Assembly (NCBI RefSeq): GCF_004328075.1
Contig: NZ_SJFN01000002.1
Coordinates: 1-64,000 of the forward strand
Source of the DNA: Siculibacillus lacustris
Lineage (GTDB): Bacteria; Pseudomonadota; Alphaproteobacteria; Rhizobiales; Ancalomicrobiaceae
DNA: 64,000 bases
Direction: 5' to 3'
The translations under genes were made by a program, and so were the position numbers. The notes below the pieces were generated by a model. That model worked only from the letters and a program-made list of their open reading frames with translations, was not told where the DNA came from and searched no databases. This document shows, in pieces, positions 25,759 through 34,112 of this stretch (position 1 is the first letter of the stretch; each line of letters starts with the position of its first letter).

Positions 25759-26781
25759 TCAGGCCTCCTCGCCGAGGTTGGCGGTCAGGCGCCGTTGGCG
25801 GCGGAGGAAGAGGACGCGGTCGTAGGCGACGGCGGCGAGCAGGATGCCCCCGGTCAGGATCTGCTGCACGAACTGCGAGATGCCGAGCAGAGTCAGGCCG
25901 ATCAGGATGGTCCCGAGCAGGAAGGCGCCGATCACCGGGCCGTAGAGCGAGCCGATGCCGCCCGACAGGCTGACCCCGCCGATCACCGCGGCGGCGATCG
26001 CCGACATTTCCATGCCGGTGCCGAGCGCCTCGGTGGCGGTGGTGAGCCGCGCCACCAGCAGCAGCGCGGCGACCCCGGCGCAGAAGCCGGACAGCGCATA
26101 AGCGACGATGGTGACCCGGCCGACGGCGATGCCGGCGAGGCGCGCCGCCTCGACGTTGCCGCCGACGGTGTAGAGGTCGCGGCCGAAGCGGGTCGAGCCG
26201 AGCATGAACTGGAAGCCGGCGAGCACCGCCAGCATCACGAAGAACGACAAGGGCACCCAGGGCAGCGTGATCAGGTCGGAGAGGCCGAGGGTGCCGGCGA
26301 TGTCGAGATAGCTCTCGAGGCCGGTGATCCAGGGATCGCGGATCGGCGTGGTCGACAGGCCCGGCACCAGTTGGCGCCCGGAGATCGAATAGACCAGACC
26401 GCGGTAGGCGGCGAGCGTCGCCAGGGTGGCGATGAAGGGCTGCAGGCGCAGGCGGACGATCAGCACGCCGTTGAGCGCGCCGGCGAGGGTCGCCGCCAGG
26501 ATCGCCGCGGGGATCACCAGCCACCCCGGCCAATGGAGGATCAGCACCAGATCGAAGGCGACCATCCCGGCCAGCGCGACGATCGCGCCGATCGACAGGT
26601 CGATGCCGCGCAGCAGGATCGGGAAGGCCTGGCCGATCGCCAGGATCGCCACGAAGGAGAACCCGGACATCAGATTCTCGATGTTGCCGGCGGTGGCGAA
26701 GCGCGGCGCGGCGAACCAGAAGAAGGCGAGCGTCGCGACGAAGAACGCCAGGAGGGCGAGCGTGGCGGATCTGGCGGTCAT
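25759..26781 (-). CDS. Sugar ABC transporter permease (RbsC-like), first copy
   Basis: 340 residues with 9-10 membrane segments; LLRGIDLSIGAIVALAGMV and AAAVIGGVSLSGGIGSLYG are the RbsC family marks. It sits between the binding-protein and ATPase genes and ends 1 bp before the ATPase start. It differs clearly from the second permease of the operon, so the channel is likely made of both. Confidence 0.9.
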   Translation of the reverse strand: MTARSATLALLAFFVATLAFFWFAAPRFATAGNIENLMSGFSFVAILAIGQAFPILLRGIDLSIGAIVALAGMVAFDLVLILHWPGWLVIPAAILAATLAGALNGVLIVRLRLQPFIATLATLAAYRGLVYSISGRQLVPGLSTTPIRDPWITGLESYLDIAGTLGLSDLITLPWVPLSFFVMLAVLAGFQFMLGSTRFGRDLYTVGGNVEAARLAGIAVGRVTIVAYALSGFCAGVAALLLVARLTTATEALGTGMEMSAIAAAVIGGVSLSGGIGSLYGPVIGAFLLGTILIGLTLLGISQFVQQILTGGILLAAVAYDRVLFLRRQRRLTANLGEEA

Positions 26782-26813
26782 CGCGACTCCGGAGGCGGAC
26801 GGCGGACGGGAGA

Positions 26814-26836
26814 CCGCGGCGGGAGCACCGCCGCGG
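26814..26836 (-). terminator. Intercistronic hairpin after the sugar-binding-protein gene
   Basis: A perfect 9-bp stem CCGCGGCGG / CCGCCGCGG with a 5-nt loop lies between the binding-protein stop and the first permease start, all on one transcript. Such hairpins commonly reduce read-through or stabilise the upstream mRNA so that binding protein is made in excess. Confidence 0.55.
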
Positions 26837-26862
26837 CCTTCAACTCGACGGGACGGACGATC

Positions 26863-27885
26863 TCACCAGCGCTGGGCGGGCTGGATCGAGGCGACCGTTT
26901 CCTTGGTGGCGATGGTATAGGGCATCAGGAGCTTGCCCTGCTGCTTGAAGGCGGTCGCCGGGACCAGACCGGAGGCGAGCACCGTCGCGGCGGCGGCGGC
27001 GAAACGGCCCTGCTGGTAGACGTCGGTGTACTGGGTACCGGTCAGTTCGCCCTTCTCGATCGACTCGAGCGCGTCCTTCTCACCGTCGTTGCCGAAGATC
27101 ACCAGCTTGCCGATCAGGCCCTTGGTCTTGGCGACGTCGACCGCGCCGAGCGCCATCGAGTCGTTGACGCCGTAGAAGCCGCCGAGGTTCGGATTGGCGG
27201 CGAGCAGGGTGGTGGCGACGTCCTGGGCCTTCTTGCGCGACCAGTCGGCCGACTGATCGGCGACGATCTTGATTCCCGGGTGATGCTTCTTGAGGCCGTC
27301 GACGAAGCCGTTGGTGCGCTGGTCGCGGATGATGATGCCGGGAGGGGCGTTGAGGATCGCCACTTCGCCCTTGCCGCCGAGCTTGTCGCCGAGCGCCTTG
27401 GCGATGTCCATGGCGCCGAAGTAGTGGTTCATCTCGACATGGGCCGCATGGGGCTCGGTGGCGTCGATGTTGAGGGTCAGGACGGCGATGCCGGCCCGCT
27501 TGGCCTTGGCGATCGACGGGGCGAGCGCGACGCTGTCGATGGGCTGCAGGAAGATCACCGCAGCGCCTTCGTTGATCAGCGTGTCCATCAGGCTGACCTG
27601 GACTTCGACCTTGTTCTGGCCGTCGAGCAGGCGGTAGTCGACGGTCTGCTGGGTCTTCAGCACTTCCTCGATGCCCTTCGACCAGGCCGAGGACACGGTG
27701 TGGGGCTGCCACTGGATGAAGGCCATCTTGATGTTGCCGGCGGCGCGCGCCGCGGGAACGCCGATCGTGCCGGTGGCGACGTCGGTGAACAGGCCGGCGC
27801 TCGCCGCGCCGACCGCGGCCGAACCGAGGGCCAGGCTCTTCAGGAAATTGCGGCGATGGGCGCCGACGGATTCGATCTCGGACAT
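26863..27885 (-). CDS. Sugar ABC transporter periplasmic binding protein (RbsB-like, Tat signal)
   Basis: 340 residues. The leader HRRNFLKSLALGSAAVGAA has a twin-arginine motif, so export probably occurs by Tat. The mature part is of the periplasmic-binding-protein/LacI type with VIFLQPIDSVALAPSIAKAK, VLTLNIDAT and GFYGVNDSMALGAV, the hinge and sugar-contact regions. The ATG at 27885 follows AGGGAGGAAG, a strong ribosome-binding site. It is second in the operon, 45 bp after the lactonase. The bound sugar is unknown; a neutral pentose, hexose or polyol is expected of the family. Confidence 0.9.
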   Translation of the reverse strand: MSEIESVGAHRRNFLKSLALGSAAVGAASAGLFTDVATGTIGVPAARAAGNIKMAFIQWQPHTVSSAWSKGIEEVLKTQQTVDYRLLDGQNKVEVQVSLMDTLINEGAAVIFLQPIDSVALAPSIAKAKRAGIAVLTLNIDATEPHAAHVEMNHYFGAMDIAKALGDKLGGKGEVAILNAPPGIIIRDQRTNGFVDGLKKHHPGIKIVADQSADWSRKKAQDVATTLLAANPNLGGFYGVNDSMALGAVDVAKTKGLIGKLVIFGNDGEKDALESIEKGELTGTQYTDVYQQGRFAAAAATVLASGLVPATAFKQQGKLLMPYTIATKETVASIQPAQRW

Positions 27886-27930
27886 GTCTTCCTCCCTTTT
27901 GCTCTTTTTTGATCTGGTTGACGTGGCGTC

Positions 27931-28851
27931 TCAGGGGCGGGTCGGACGCTCCGCCCCGCGAACCGCCGTGAACACCGCATAGACCGAGGTCGAGGCGGTG
28001 ATGAACAGGCGGTTGTTCTTGGGCCCGCCGAAGGTCAGGTTGGCGACCGTCTCGGGCACGTGGAGATGGCCGAGCGGCGTACCGTCCGGCGCGAAGATCT
28101 CGACGCCGCGCGCCGAGCTGACCCACAGGTCGCCGTATTCGTCGAGGCGCAGCCCGTCGGGCACGCCGTCGGCGATCTCGGCGAAGACCGCGCCTTCGCC
28201 GACCGTGCCGTCGGCGGCGACGGGAAACGCCATCACGTGATGCTGGCCGGCGTCGTCGTGGGAACGCGCGCTGTCGGCGACGTAGAGGGTCGTCTCGTCG
28301 AGCGAGAAGGCCAGCCCGTTGGGCTTGCCCATCGAGCGGATCTTGGCCTCGACCGCGCCGGTCTCGGGCGCGATGCGATAGACGAAGCAGCCCGGCTGTT
28401 CCGGTGTCGAGCGCTTGCCCTCGTAGTCGGTGAGGATGCCGTAGGTCGGATCGGTGAACCACACCGCGCCGTCGGAGGCGACGATCACGTCGTTGGGCGA
28501 ATTGAGGCGGCGGCCCTCGAAGGCGTCGGCGAGGACGGTGCGCGAACCGTCGGGCTCGAAGCGCACCACCGAGCGGGTCAGGTGCTCGCAGGTGACGCGG
28601 CGGCCCTGGGCGTCACGGGTGTTGCCGTTGCAGTTGTTGGAGCTGTGCGACCAGATCCGGGCGCCGAGCTCGGGCACCCATTGCCACACTCGGGCATTGG
28701 GGATGTCGGACCACATCAGATAGTCGCCGGCCGGGAAATAGACCGGGCCTTCGGCCCATCGCGAGCCCTGGTGCAGGCGCTCCAGATGCGCGCCGGGCAG
28801 GATCAGCCGCCGCATCCGCGGATCGAGAATGGTGAATTCGGCGACGCCCAT
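27931..28851 (-). CDS. SMP-30/gluconolactonase family protein
   Basis: 306 residues from the ATG at 28851, which has GGGGAGGG in front. It is a six-bladed propeller lactonase: EGPVYFPAGDYLMWSDIPN near residue 33 gives the metal-binding Glu, LNSPNDVIVASDGAVWFTDP the Asn, and YVADSARS the Asp of the Ca2+/Zn2+ site. Members open aldonolactones formed by sugar dehydrogenases. It heads the ribose-type ABC transporter operon, suggesting oxidation of the imported sugar to a lactone, although no dehydrogenase is in the same operon. Confidence 0.88.
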   Translation of the reverse strand: MGVAEFTILDPRMRRLILPGAHLERLHQGSRWAEGPVYFPAGDYLMWSDIPNARVWQWVPELGARIWSHSSNNCNGNTRDAQGRRVTCEHLTRSVVRFEPDGSRTVLADAFEGRRLNSPNDVIVASDGAVWFTDPTYGILTDYEGKRSTPEQPGCFVYRIAPETGAVEAKIRSMGKPNGLAFSLDETTLYVADSARSHDDAGQHHVMAFPVAADGTVGEGAVFAEIADGVPDGLRLDEYGDLWVSSARGVEIFAPDGTPLGHLHVPETVANLTFGGPKNNRLFITASTSVYAVFTAVRGAERPTRP

Positions 28852-29041
28852 GTGCCCTCCCCGGAGCCCTCGTACGGACCGTTCCGGTTCTCGTGAGGTG
28901 GCCGAACAGTCCCATGGGGCCGAGAGGTCGCCAACCGTCATCCGCGAAACTTCCTTGCGGGATCCCGCAGCCTCGACCGGGAATCTCCGCTTTCCCGCGT
29001 CGGCACGGCGTGCGAGTCTCGCGCCACGCCGGAGACCGCCG

Positions 29042-30295
29042 ATGACCACGCCCGAACGAACGATCGATATGGCCCAGATCCTGTCGATCCTGCGGGCCGT
29101 CGCGGGCCAACTCGACTTTCGCGCGGTGATTCACGCCGCGTCCTCGGCGATCCGCGATCTTCTGCCGCACGACCATCTCGACGTCGCCCTGCTCAGCCCC
29201 GACCGGACCGTGCTGACGGCCTACGAGACCGGGCTGCACACTGAATGGGACGCCGCCACCACGGCGACCAAGCCGGTCGAGGCCAGCCCGATTCGCGACC
29301 TGTTCACCGGCGAGGTCGATCACATCCTGACCGACGACGCCCAGAACGATCCGCGCTTCCACTTCGAAGGCGCCTTCTCCAAGCCGATCTTCGCGGCGGG
29401 GCTGCGCAGCCGCCTGCACGTGCCGCTGAAGGTCGAGGGTCGGGTGATCGGCGCGCTGTCGTTCTCGACCCAGGCGATCGCCTCCTACGGTCCGGCCGAG
29501 GTCGACTGCGCCCAGATCGTCGCCGACATCCTGTCGTCCTACATCTACGCCCTGCAGCAGAGCGAACTGGCCAAGCAGAGCGAGTTGCAGCAGGTCGAGG
29601 CCGAGGCGCGGGCCGAGGGCCTCAGAATCGGCGCCCTGCACCTCACCGAGGAGCTCGAATATGCCCGTCAGGCGGTGGGCATGGACCTGCACGACCAGAC
29701 GCTGGCCGACCTCACGCGGATCTCGCGCAACCTCAAGCGGCTGGTCGCCAAGGCCTCCTTACGCGGCGGCGAGTTGCAGCCGCTGCAGGAGGACATCGAC
29801 CACTGCCTGCGCGAGCTGCGGGTGATCATCGACAACGCCAAACCGTCGGTGCTGCAGTTCTTCGGCTTCGGTCAGGCGGTCGAGGCGCTGCTCGAGCGGA
29901 CGGTCGGATCGGCGGCGACGCCCCTGACCTGGCGGCTGATCGACGACGGAACCTGCGGCCTCGACGAGTTGCCGCCGGCCACCGTGGTGGCGCTCTACCG
30001 GATCGTCCAGGAGGCGATCAACAACACCCTGCGGCACGCCGGCGCCTCGCGCATCGAGGTGCGGCTGACCACCGAGGACGATCGCGCCCGCATCGTCGTC
30101 GAGGACGACGGCCAGGGGCTGGCCAAGGTCGGCGGCCGCCGCACCGGCGGGCTCGCCAACATGCGCACCCGCGCTTCGCTGATCCAGGCCGACCTCGTCA
30201 CCGGGCCGGGCAGCGGCGGCGTCGGCACCCGGCTCGAACTGGTGCTGCCGCCCCGTCCCCTGCCCCCCGAACCACGGAAATGCACCGAGCGATGA
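29042..30295 (+). CDS. GAF-domain histidine kinase, NarL-system type (HisKA_3)
   Basis: 417 residues, no membrane segment. Residues ~20-170 form a GAF sensor (LDVALLSPDRTVLTAYETG to VIGALSFSTQAIASYGPAEV), followed by a coiled-coil linker rich in Gln and Glu, the HisKA_3 helix with the phosphoacceptor His217 in GMDLHDQTLADL, and a HATPase domain (VQEAINNTLRHAGASRIEV, VVEDDGQGL, GGLANMRTRASLI). It overlaps the response-regulator gene by 4 bp (ATGA), a clear two-component pair. Neighbouring Aap transporter genes could be targets. Confidence 0.9.
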   Translation: MTTPERTIDMAQILSILRAVAGQLDFRAVIHAASSAIRDLLPHDHLDVALLSPDRTVLTAYETGLHTEWDAATTATKPVEASPIRDLFTGEVDHILTDDAQNDPRFHFEGAFSKPIFAAGLRSRLHVPLKVEGRVIGALSFSTQAIASYGPAEVDCAQIVADILSSYIYALQQSELAKQSELQQVEAEARAEGLRIGALHLTEELEYARQAVGMDLHDQTLADLTRISRNLKRLVAKASLRGGELQPLQEDIDHCLRELRVIIDNAKPSVLQFFGFGQAVEALLERTVGSAATPLTWRLIDDGTCGLDELPPATVVALYRIVQEAINNTLRHAGASRIEVRLTTEDDRARIVVEDDGQGLAKVGGRRTGGLANMRTRASLIQADLVTGPGSGGVGTRLELVLPPRPLPPEPRKCTER

Positions 30296-31038
30296 GCACC
30301 TTCCTGATCGTCGAGGACGATGCCCTGCATCGCAGCTTCCTGCGCGAGGTGATTCTCCTCTCCGACCTCGGCTGCACCCGGCTGGTCGAGGCCGAGGACG
30401 GCGAAGCGGCGGTGCGTCTCGCCCGCGAGGTCGAGCCGGCCGGCATCGTCATGGACCTGCAGATGCCGAAGAAGACCGGCGTCCAGGCGGCCAAGGCGAT
30501 CTGGGCGACCAACCCGGCGATGCCGATCGTGTTCTGGTCGAACTACGCCGACGAGGCCTATGTGCGCGGCATCACCAAGATCGTGCCGGCCTGCGCGACC
30601 TACGGCTATCTGCTCAAGACGGCATCGAAGGAGCGGCTGCTGCGCTCGATCCAATGCGTCTTCCAGGAAGGCCAGAACATCGTCGACCGCGAGATCCGCG
30701 GCGTGCAGCAGCGCGGCGCCGGTCACAGCGAGGGCCTCACCGACGCCGAATACGAGGCGCTGCTCGACATCGCCATCGGGCTGACCGATCAGGCGATCGC
30801 CACCCGGCGGCGGATCTCGCTCCGCAGCGTCCAGGGCCGGCTGCAATTGCTCTACGCCAAGCTCGGGCTGGTCGAGATGCCGCTGCTCGACGGCGGCACC
30901 GCCGAATACAACAGCCGCTCGCGCGCCGTCGCGGTGGCGCTGATGTCGCGGCTGATCAACGGCAAGTCGATCGAGGCGGCGGATTCCGACTACCGCCGCA
31001 CCGCCGGCGACGACGGCGCGCCCGAGCGGCGGGGCTGA
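30292..31038 (+). CDS. Response regulator, receiver plus LuxR/NarL-type helix-turn-helix
   Basis: 248 residues. The receiver domain has the acidic pair VEDD (residues 7-10), the phosphorylation site Asp55 in GIVMDLQMPKKTG and the Lys in YLLKTAS. The C-terminal region, GLTDAEYEALLDIAIGLTDQ then RRISLRSVQGRLQLLYAKLG, has the spacing of a LuxR helix-turn-helix, though divergent. The start is the ATG coupled to the kinase stop; an ATG at 30280 is an alternative. The last ~60 residues are an unusual tail after the DNA-binding region. Confidence 0.86.
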   Translation: MSTFLIVEDDALHRSFLREVILLSDLGCTRLVEAEDGEAAVRLAREVEPAGIVMDLQMPKKTGVQAAKAIWATNPAMPIVFWSNYADEAYVRGITKIVPACATYGYLLKTASKERLLRSIQCVFQEGQNIVDREIRGVQQRGAGHSEGLTDAEYEALLDIAIGLTDQAIATRRRISLRSVQGRLQLLYAKLGLVEMPLLDGGTAEYNSRSRAVAVALMSRLINGKSIEAADSDYRRTAGDDGAPERRG

Positions 31039-31076
31039 GCGAACGCCCTCCCCGCCCGGCGATTCGTACGGCCGAC

Positions 31077-32147
31077 TCAGTGCCCGTGGCGGGCCTCGGC
31101 CATGCGGCGGAAGCGCTCCGACACCGCGACGCAGGTCACCAGATAGAACAGCCCGACGACGATGTTGCCCTCGAGCGTGTAGGCCTGCCACTCGACGTCG
31201 GCGGAGGCCATGCGGGCGGTGGCCATCAGGTCGTAGAGCCCGACGATGGCGACCAGCGAGGTGTCCTTGAAGCCGCCGATGATCGAATTGGTCAGCGCCG
31301 GCAGGGCGATGCGCAGGGCCTGGGGCAGCACCACCAGACGCAGGGTCTGACGGTAGCCGAGACCGGAACTGCGCGCCGCCTCGATCTGGCCGACGTCGAA
31401 ATCGTCGAGGCCGGAGCGGAAGTCCTCGGCGAAATAGGCGGCGTGGAACACCGTCAGGACCACGAAGATCGACACCATCGAGGAGAACTGCCAGCCGGGC
31501 GGGATCAGCAGCGGCAGGATGAACACCCCGGCAAACAGCACCGCAACCATCGGGATGCCGCGGATGGTCTCGATCCAGGTGACCGCCACCACCTTGACCA
31601 CCACCGCCTTCGACTGGCGGGCGAGCGCCAGCGCGATGCCGATCGGCAGGGCGGCGGCCATGGTGAACACCGACAGGAACAGGATCAGCGGCAGGCCGTT
31701 CCAGCGGGTCGAATCGACCGGCTTCAGCCCGAAGATGCCGCCCGACAGCAGCGCCAGATCGGCGACGAAGGCGGCGACGAACAATCCGGCGAGGCCGACG
31801 ACGCCGCCGCGCCAGAACAGCGCCACCGCCACCGCGACCATGGTCACGCCGGCGGCGATCTGGGCGCGCCAGCGCTCCTCGAAGGGATAGGTGCCGGTCA
31901 GGATGACGTCGCCCTTGACCCGGAGAAACGCCCAGCAGGCGCCGCCGGCGCGGCGGCAGGCCTCGGGATCACCGCCGTAGCCGACCGCGTCGATCACCAG
32001 CCAGCGCACCATCGCCGGGATCGCCCAGGCGAGGAAGGCCACGGTCACCAGGGTCGCCAGCGTATTGAGCGGCCCGTCGAACAGGTTGGCACGAGCCCAT
32101 TCGCGGGCGACGACGAGGCGGGAGCGACGGGGGCGGGTGTTCGACAT
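31077..32147 (-). CDS. aapM: General L-amino-acid ABC transporter permease AapM
   Basis: 356 residues with the long AapM-type N-terminal extension and a His/Glu/polar amino-acid permease core: TWIETIRGIPMVAVLFAGVF and FAEDFRSGLDDFDVGQIEAARSSGLGYRQTLRLVVLPQALR (the EAA loop lies about residues 250-290). It follows aapQ by 5 bp. AapQ and AapM form the heterodimeric membrane channel of a broad-specificity amino-acid importer. No aapP ATPase gene is found next to it, unlike the usual aapJQMP order. Confidence 0.9.
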   Translation of the reverse strand: MSNTRPRRSRLVVAREWARANLFDGPLNTLATLVTVAFLAWAIPAMVRWLVIDAVGYGGDPEACRRAGGACWAFLRVKGDVILTGTYPFEERWRAQIAAGVTMVAVAVALFWRGGVVGLAGLFVAAFVADLALLSGGIFGLKPVDSTRWNGLPLILFLSVFTMAAALPIGIALALARQSKAVVVKVVAVTWIETIRGIPMVAVLFAGVFILPLLIPPGWQFSSMVSIFVVLTVFHAAYFAEDFRSGLDDFDVGQIEAARSSGLGYRQTLRLVVLPQALRIALPALTNSIIGGFKDTSLVAIVGLYDLMATARMASADVEWQAYTLEGNIVVGLFYLVTCVAVSERFRRMAEARHGH

Positions 32148-32152
32148 GGACC

Positions 32153-33352
32153 TCAGCGCCCCACCGGTCGGGTCGCCGCGGCGAACCAGTTGAGCGCCGC
32201 CGCGGTGGTGAGATTGATTGCCAGGAACACCACCATCACCACCGCCATCAGCTCCACCGGCCGGAAGGTCTGGTTGACCGCGGTGTTCATGACGCCGACC
32301 AGATCGGAATAGCCGACGGCGAGCGCGATCGAGGTGTTCTTGATCAAGTTGAGATACTGGTTGCCGAGCGGCGGCACGATCACCCGGATCGCCTGGGGCA
32401 GGACGATCAGCCGCAGGATCTGCAGCGGCCGCAGGCCCTGGGCGAGCGCCGCCTCGCGCTGGCCGCGGTCGACCGAGACGATGCCGCCGCGCACGATCTC
32501 GGCGATCTGGCTGGCGTGATAGACCGACAGCGACACCCACAGGGCGGTGAACTGGACGGTCAGATGGGCGCCGCCGACGATGTTGAAGCCCTTCAGCACC
32601 GGCATCGACCAGTCGACGTGGAGCAGACCGGTGCCGAGGAGCGCGGCCAGCGCCAGGGCGATCCCGGCGAGCGACGGCAGCGCCACCGGCAGCCGCCGCC
32701 CGGTCAGATCCTGACGGCGTTTGACGATCCGCGCCCAGACCATGGTGGCGCCGAGCCAGACGGCGAGGGTGAGCACCAGGGCGAGGCCGCCGACGGCGAT
32801 CTCCGGCCACGGCAGATAGAGCCCGCGATTCGACAGGAAGCCGCCGCCCGGCACCGGCCAGGCGGCCCGCACCAGCGGCAGGCGGCGCACCATCAGCACG
32901 TAGATCGCCAGAATCACCAGGAGCTTGGGCAAGTTGCGCAGCAGCTCGACATAGACCCGCGCCAGCGTCCGCAAAAGCCAGTTGCGACTGGTCAGGGCCA
33001 CCCCGACCATCAGCCCGACCACGGTCGCGGCGACCAGGGTGGTGGCGGCGAGCAGCAGGGTGTTGAGCAGGCCGACCAGCAGAACGCGGGCGTAGCTGTC
33101 CTTGGGGGTATAGGCGATCAACTGTTCGGAGACGTCGAAACCGGCCTCGCGGGCGAGAAAACCGAAATCGATCGACACGCCCGACGCGGCGAGATTGCGC
33201 GTGATGTTGAGATGCGCGACATATCCCAAGGTCAGCAGTGCCACCGCCAGGGCGGTCTGCCAGACCGCCGACCGGATCCGCCGTCGCGTGAAGAGCGACG
33301 GCCGCGGTCGGGGCAGGTCGGGCGACACCTGCGTCGCGAGGGTGGCTGGCAT
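32153..33352 (-). CDS. aapQ: General L-amino-acid ABC transporter permease AapQ
   Basis: 399 residues from the ATG at 33352. The frame extends upstream but that part is antisense to the neighbouring phosphatase gene. Features are GFLAREAGFDVSEQLIAYTP in the periplasmic loop, typical of AapQ/BztB, then VGLLNTLLLAATTLVAATVVG and the EAA-like segment EAALAQGLRPLQILRLIVLP. It is first in the two-gene operon with aapM and is divergent from the phosphatase, 85 bp away. Confidence 0.92.
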   Translation of the reverse strand: MPATLATQVSPDLPRPRPSLFTRRRIRSAVWQTALAVALLTLGYVAHLNITRNLAASGVSIDFGFLAREAGFDVSEQLIAYTPKDSYARVLLVGLLNTLLLAATTLVAATVVGLMVGVALTSRNWLLRTLARVYVELLRNLPKLLVILAIYVLMVRRLPLVRAAWPVPGGGFLSNRGLYLPWPEIAVGGLALVLTLAVWLGATMVWARIVKRRQDLTGRRLPVALPSLAGIALALAALLGTGLLHVDWSMPVLKGFNIVGGAHLTVQFTALWVSLSVYHASQIAEIVRGGIVSVDRGQREAALAQGLRPLQILRLIVLPQAIRVIVPPLGNQYLNLIKNTSIALAVGYSDLVGVMNTAVNQTFRPVELMAVVMVVFLAINLTTAAALNWFAAATRPVGR

Positions 33353-33437
33353 CGGACGTCCTGCAACTGGGCCCCCGGCGCCGGTACGGGGCCACCGGAA
33401 CACGGGGAATGCCCCGAGCATAGAGGGTGCTGCGGAC

Positions 33438-33995
33438 TTGGCCAACCGACCGCGTGTCTCGATCGTCACCGTCCCCGGCTGTGCCGGGCGGCTCCATCTG
33501 TCGCCGCTGCCGGGCACCTGGAGCGGTGCGCCGTCGCCCGAGACGGTGCGGCGCGATCTCGCGGCGATCGCCGGCGCGGGCGCGACGACGCTGGTGTCGC
33601 TGGTCGAGCGCCGGGAACTGCCGCTGTCGGCCGAGGCCTGGGACGCGGCAGTGCGGGCCGCGGGGCTCACACCGGTGGCGCTGCCGATCGCCGACTACGG
33701 CGTGCCCGGCGCCGCCTTCGAGGCGGATTGGGCGGCGGCCGGTCTCGCCGATCGTCTGCGGCGCGGCGAGACGGTGGCGCTGCACTGCCGCGCCGGGGTC
33801 GGCCGGACCGGGACCATCGCCGCGCGGCTGCTGGTCGAGGCGGGCGGGCTCTCGGCGGCCGCGGCGATCGCCATGATCCGCGCCGAGCACACCGCCCGCG
33901 CGGTCGAGACCGAGGATCAGGCGGCCCATCTGGCGGCGGTCGCCGCGGCGCGCCGCGAGGACGAGATGCCCGCGGACTCGCCGACGCGAGGATGA
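33438..33995 (+). CDS. Small cysteine phosphatase, dual-specificity type
   Basis: 185 residues from a TTG start at 33438, chosen because GAGGG lies 10 nt upstream and there is no ATG at a sensible place. The P-loop HCRAGVGRTGT contains the catalytic Cys and Arg (CX5R), and PIADYGVP supplies the probable general-acid Asp. This is the tyrosine/dual-specificity phosphatase family (compare cyclin-dependent kinase inhibitor 3-like proteins). It lies between divergent aapQ and aapJ, an odd position; whether it dephosphorylates proteins, lipids or sugars is unknown. Confidence 0.8.
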   Translation: MANRPRVSIVTVPGCAGRLHLSPLPGTWSGAPSPETVRRDLAAIAGAGATTLVSLVERRELPLSAEAWDAAVRAAGLTPVALPIADYGVPGAAFEADWAAAGLADRLRRGETVALHCRAGVGRTGTIAARLLVEAGGLSAAAAIAMIRAEHTARAVETEDQAAHLAAVAAARREDEMPADSPTRG

Positions 33996-34112
33996 ATGTC
34001 TCATAAGTCCATCGTTCGGGCGGCTCCGCACTTGTGACAGGCCGGCCCTCGGGCATATTGACGGAGTTCCACCCCGTCGTCAGACCGTCGTCGGTCGTCC
34101 GAGAGGTACCCC

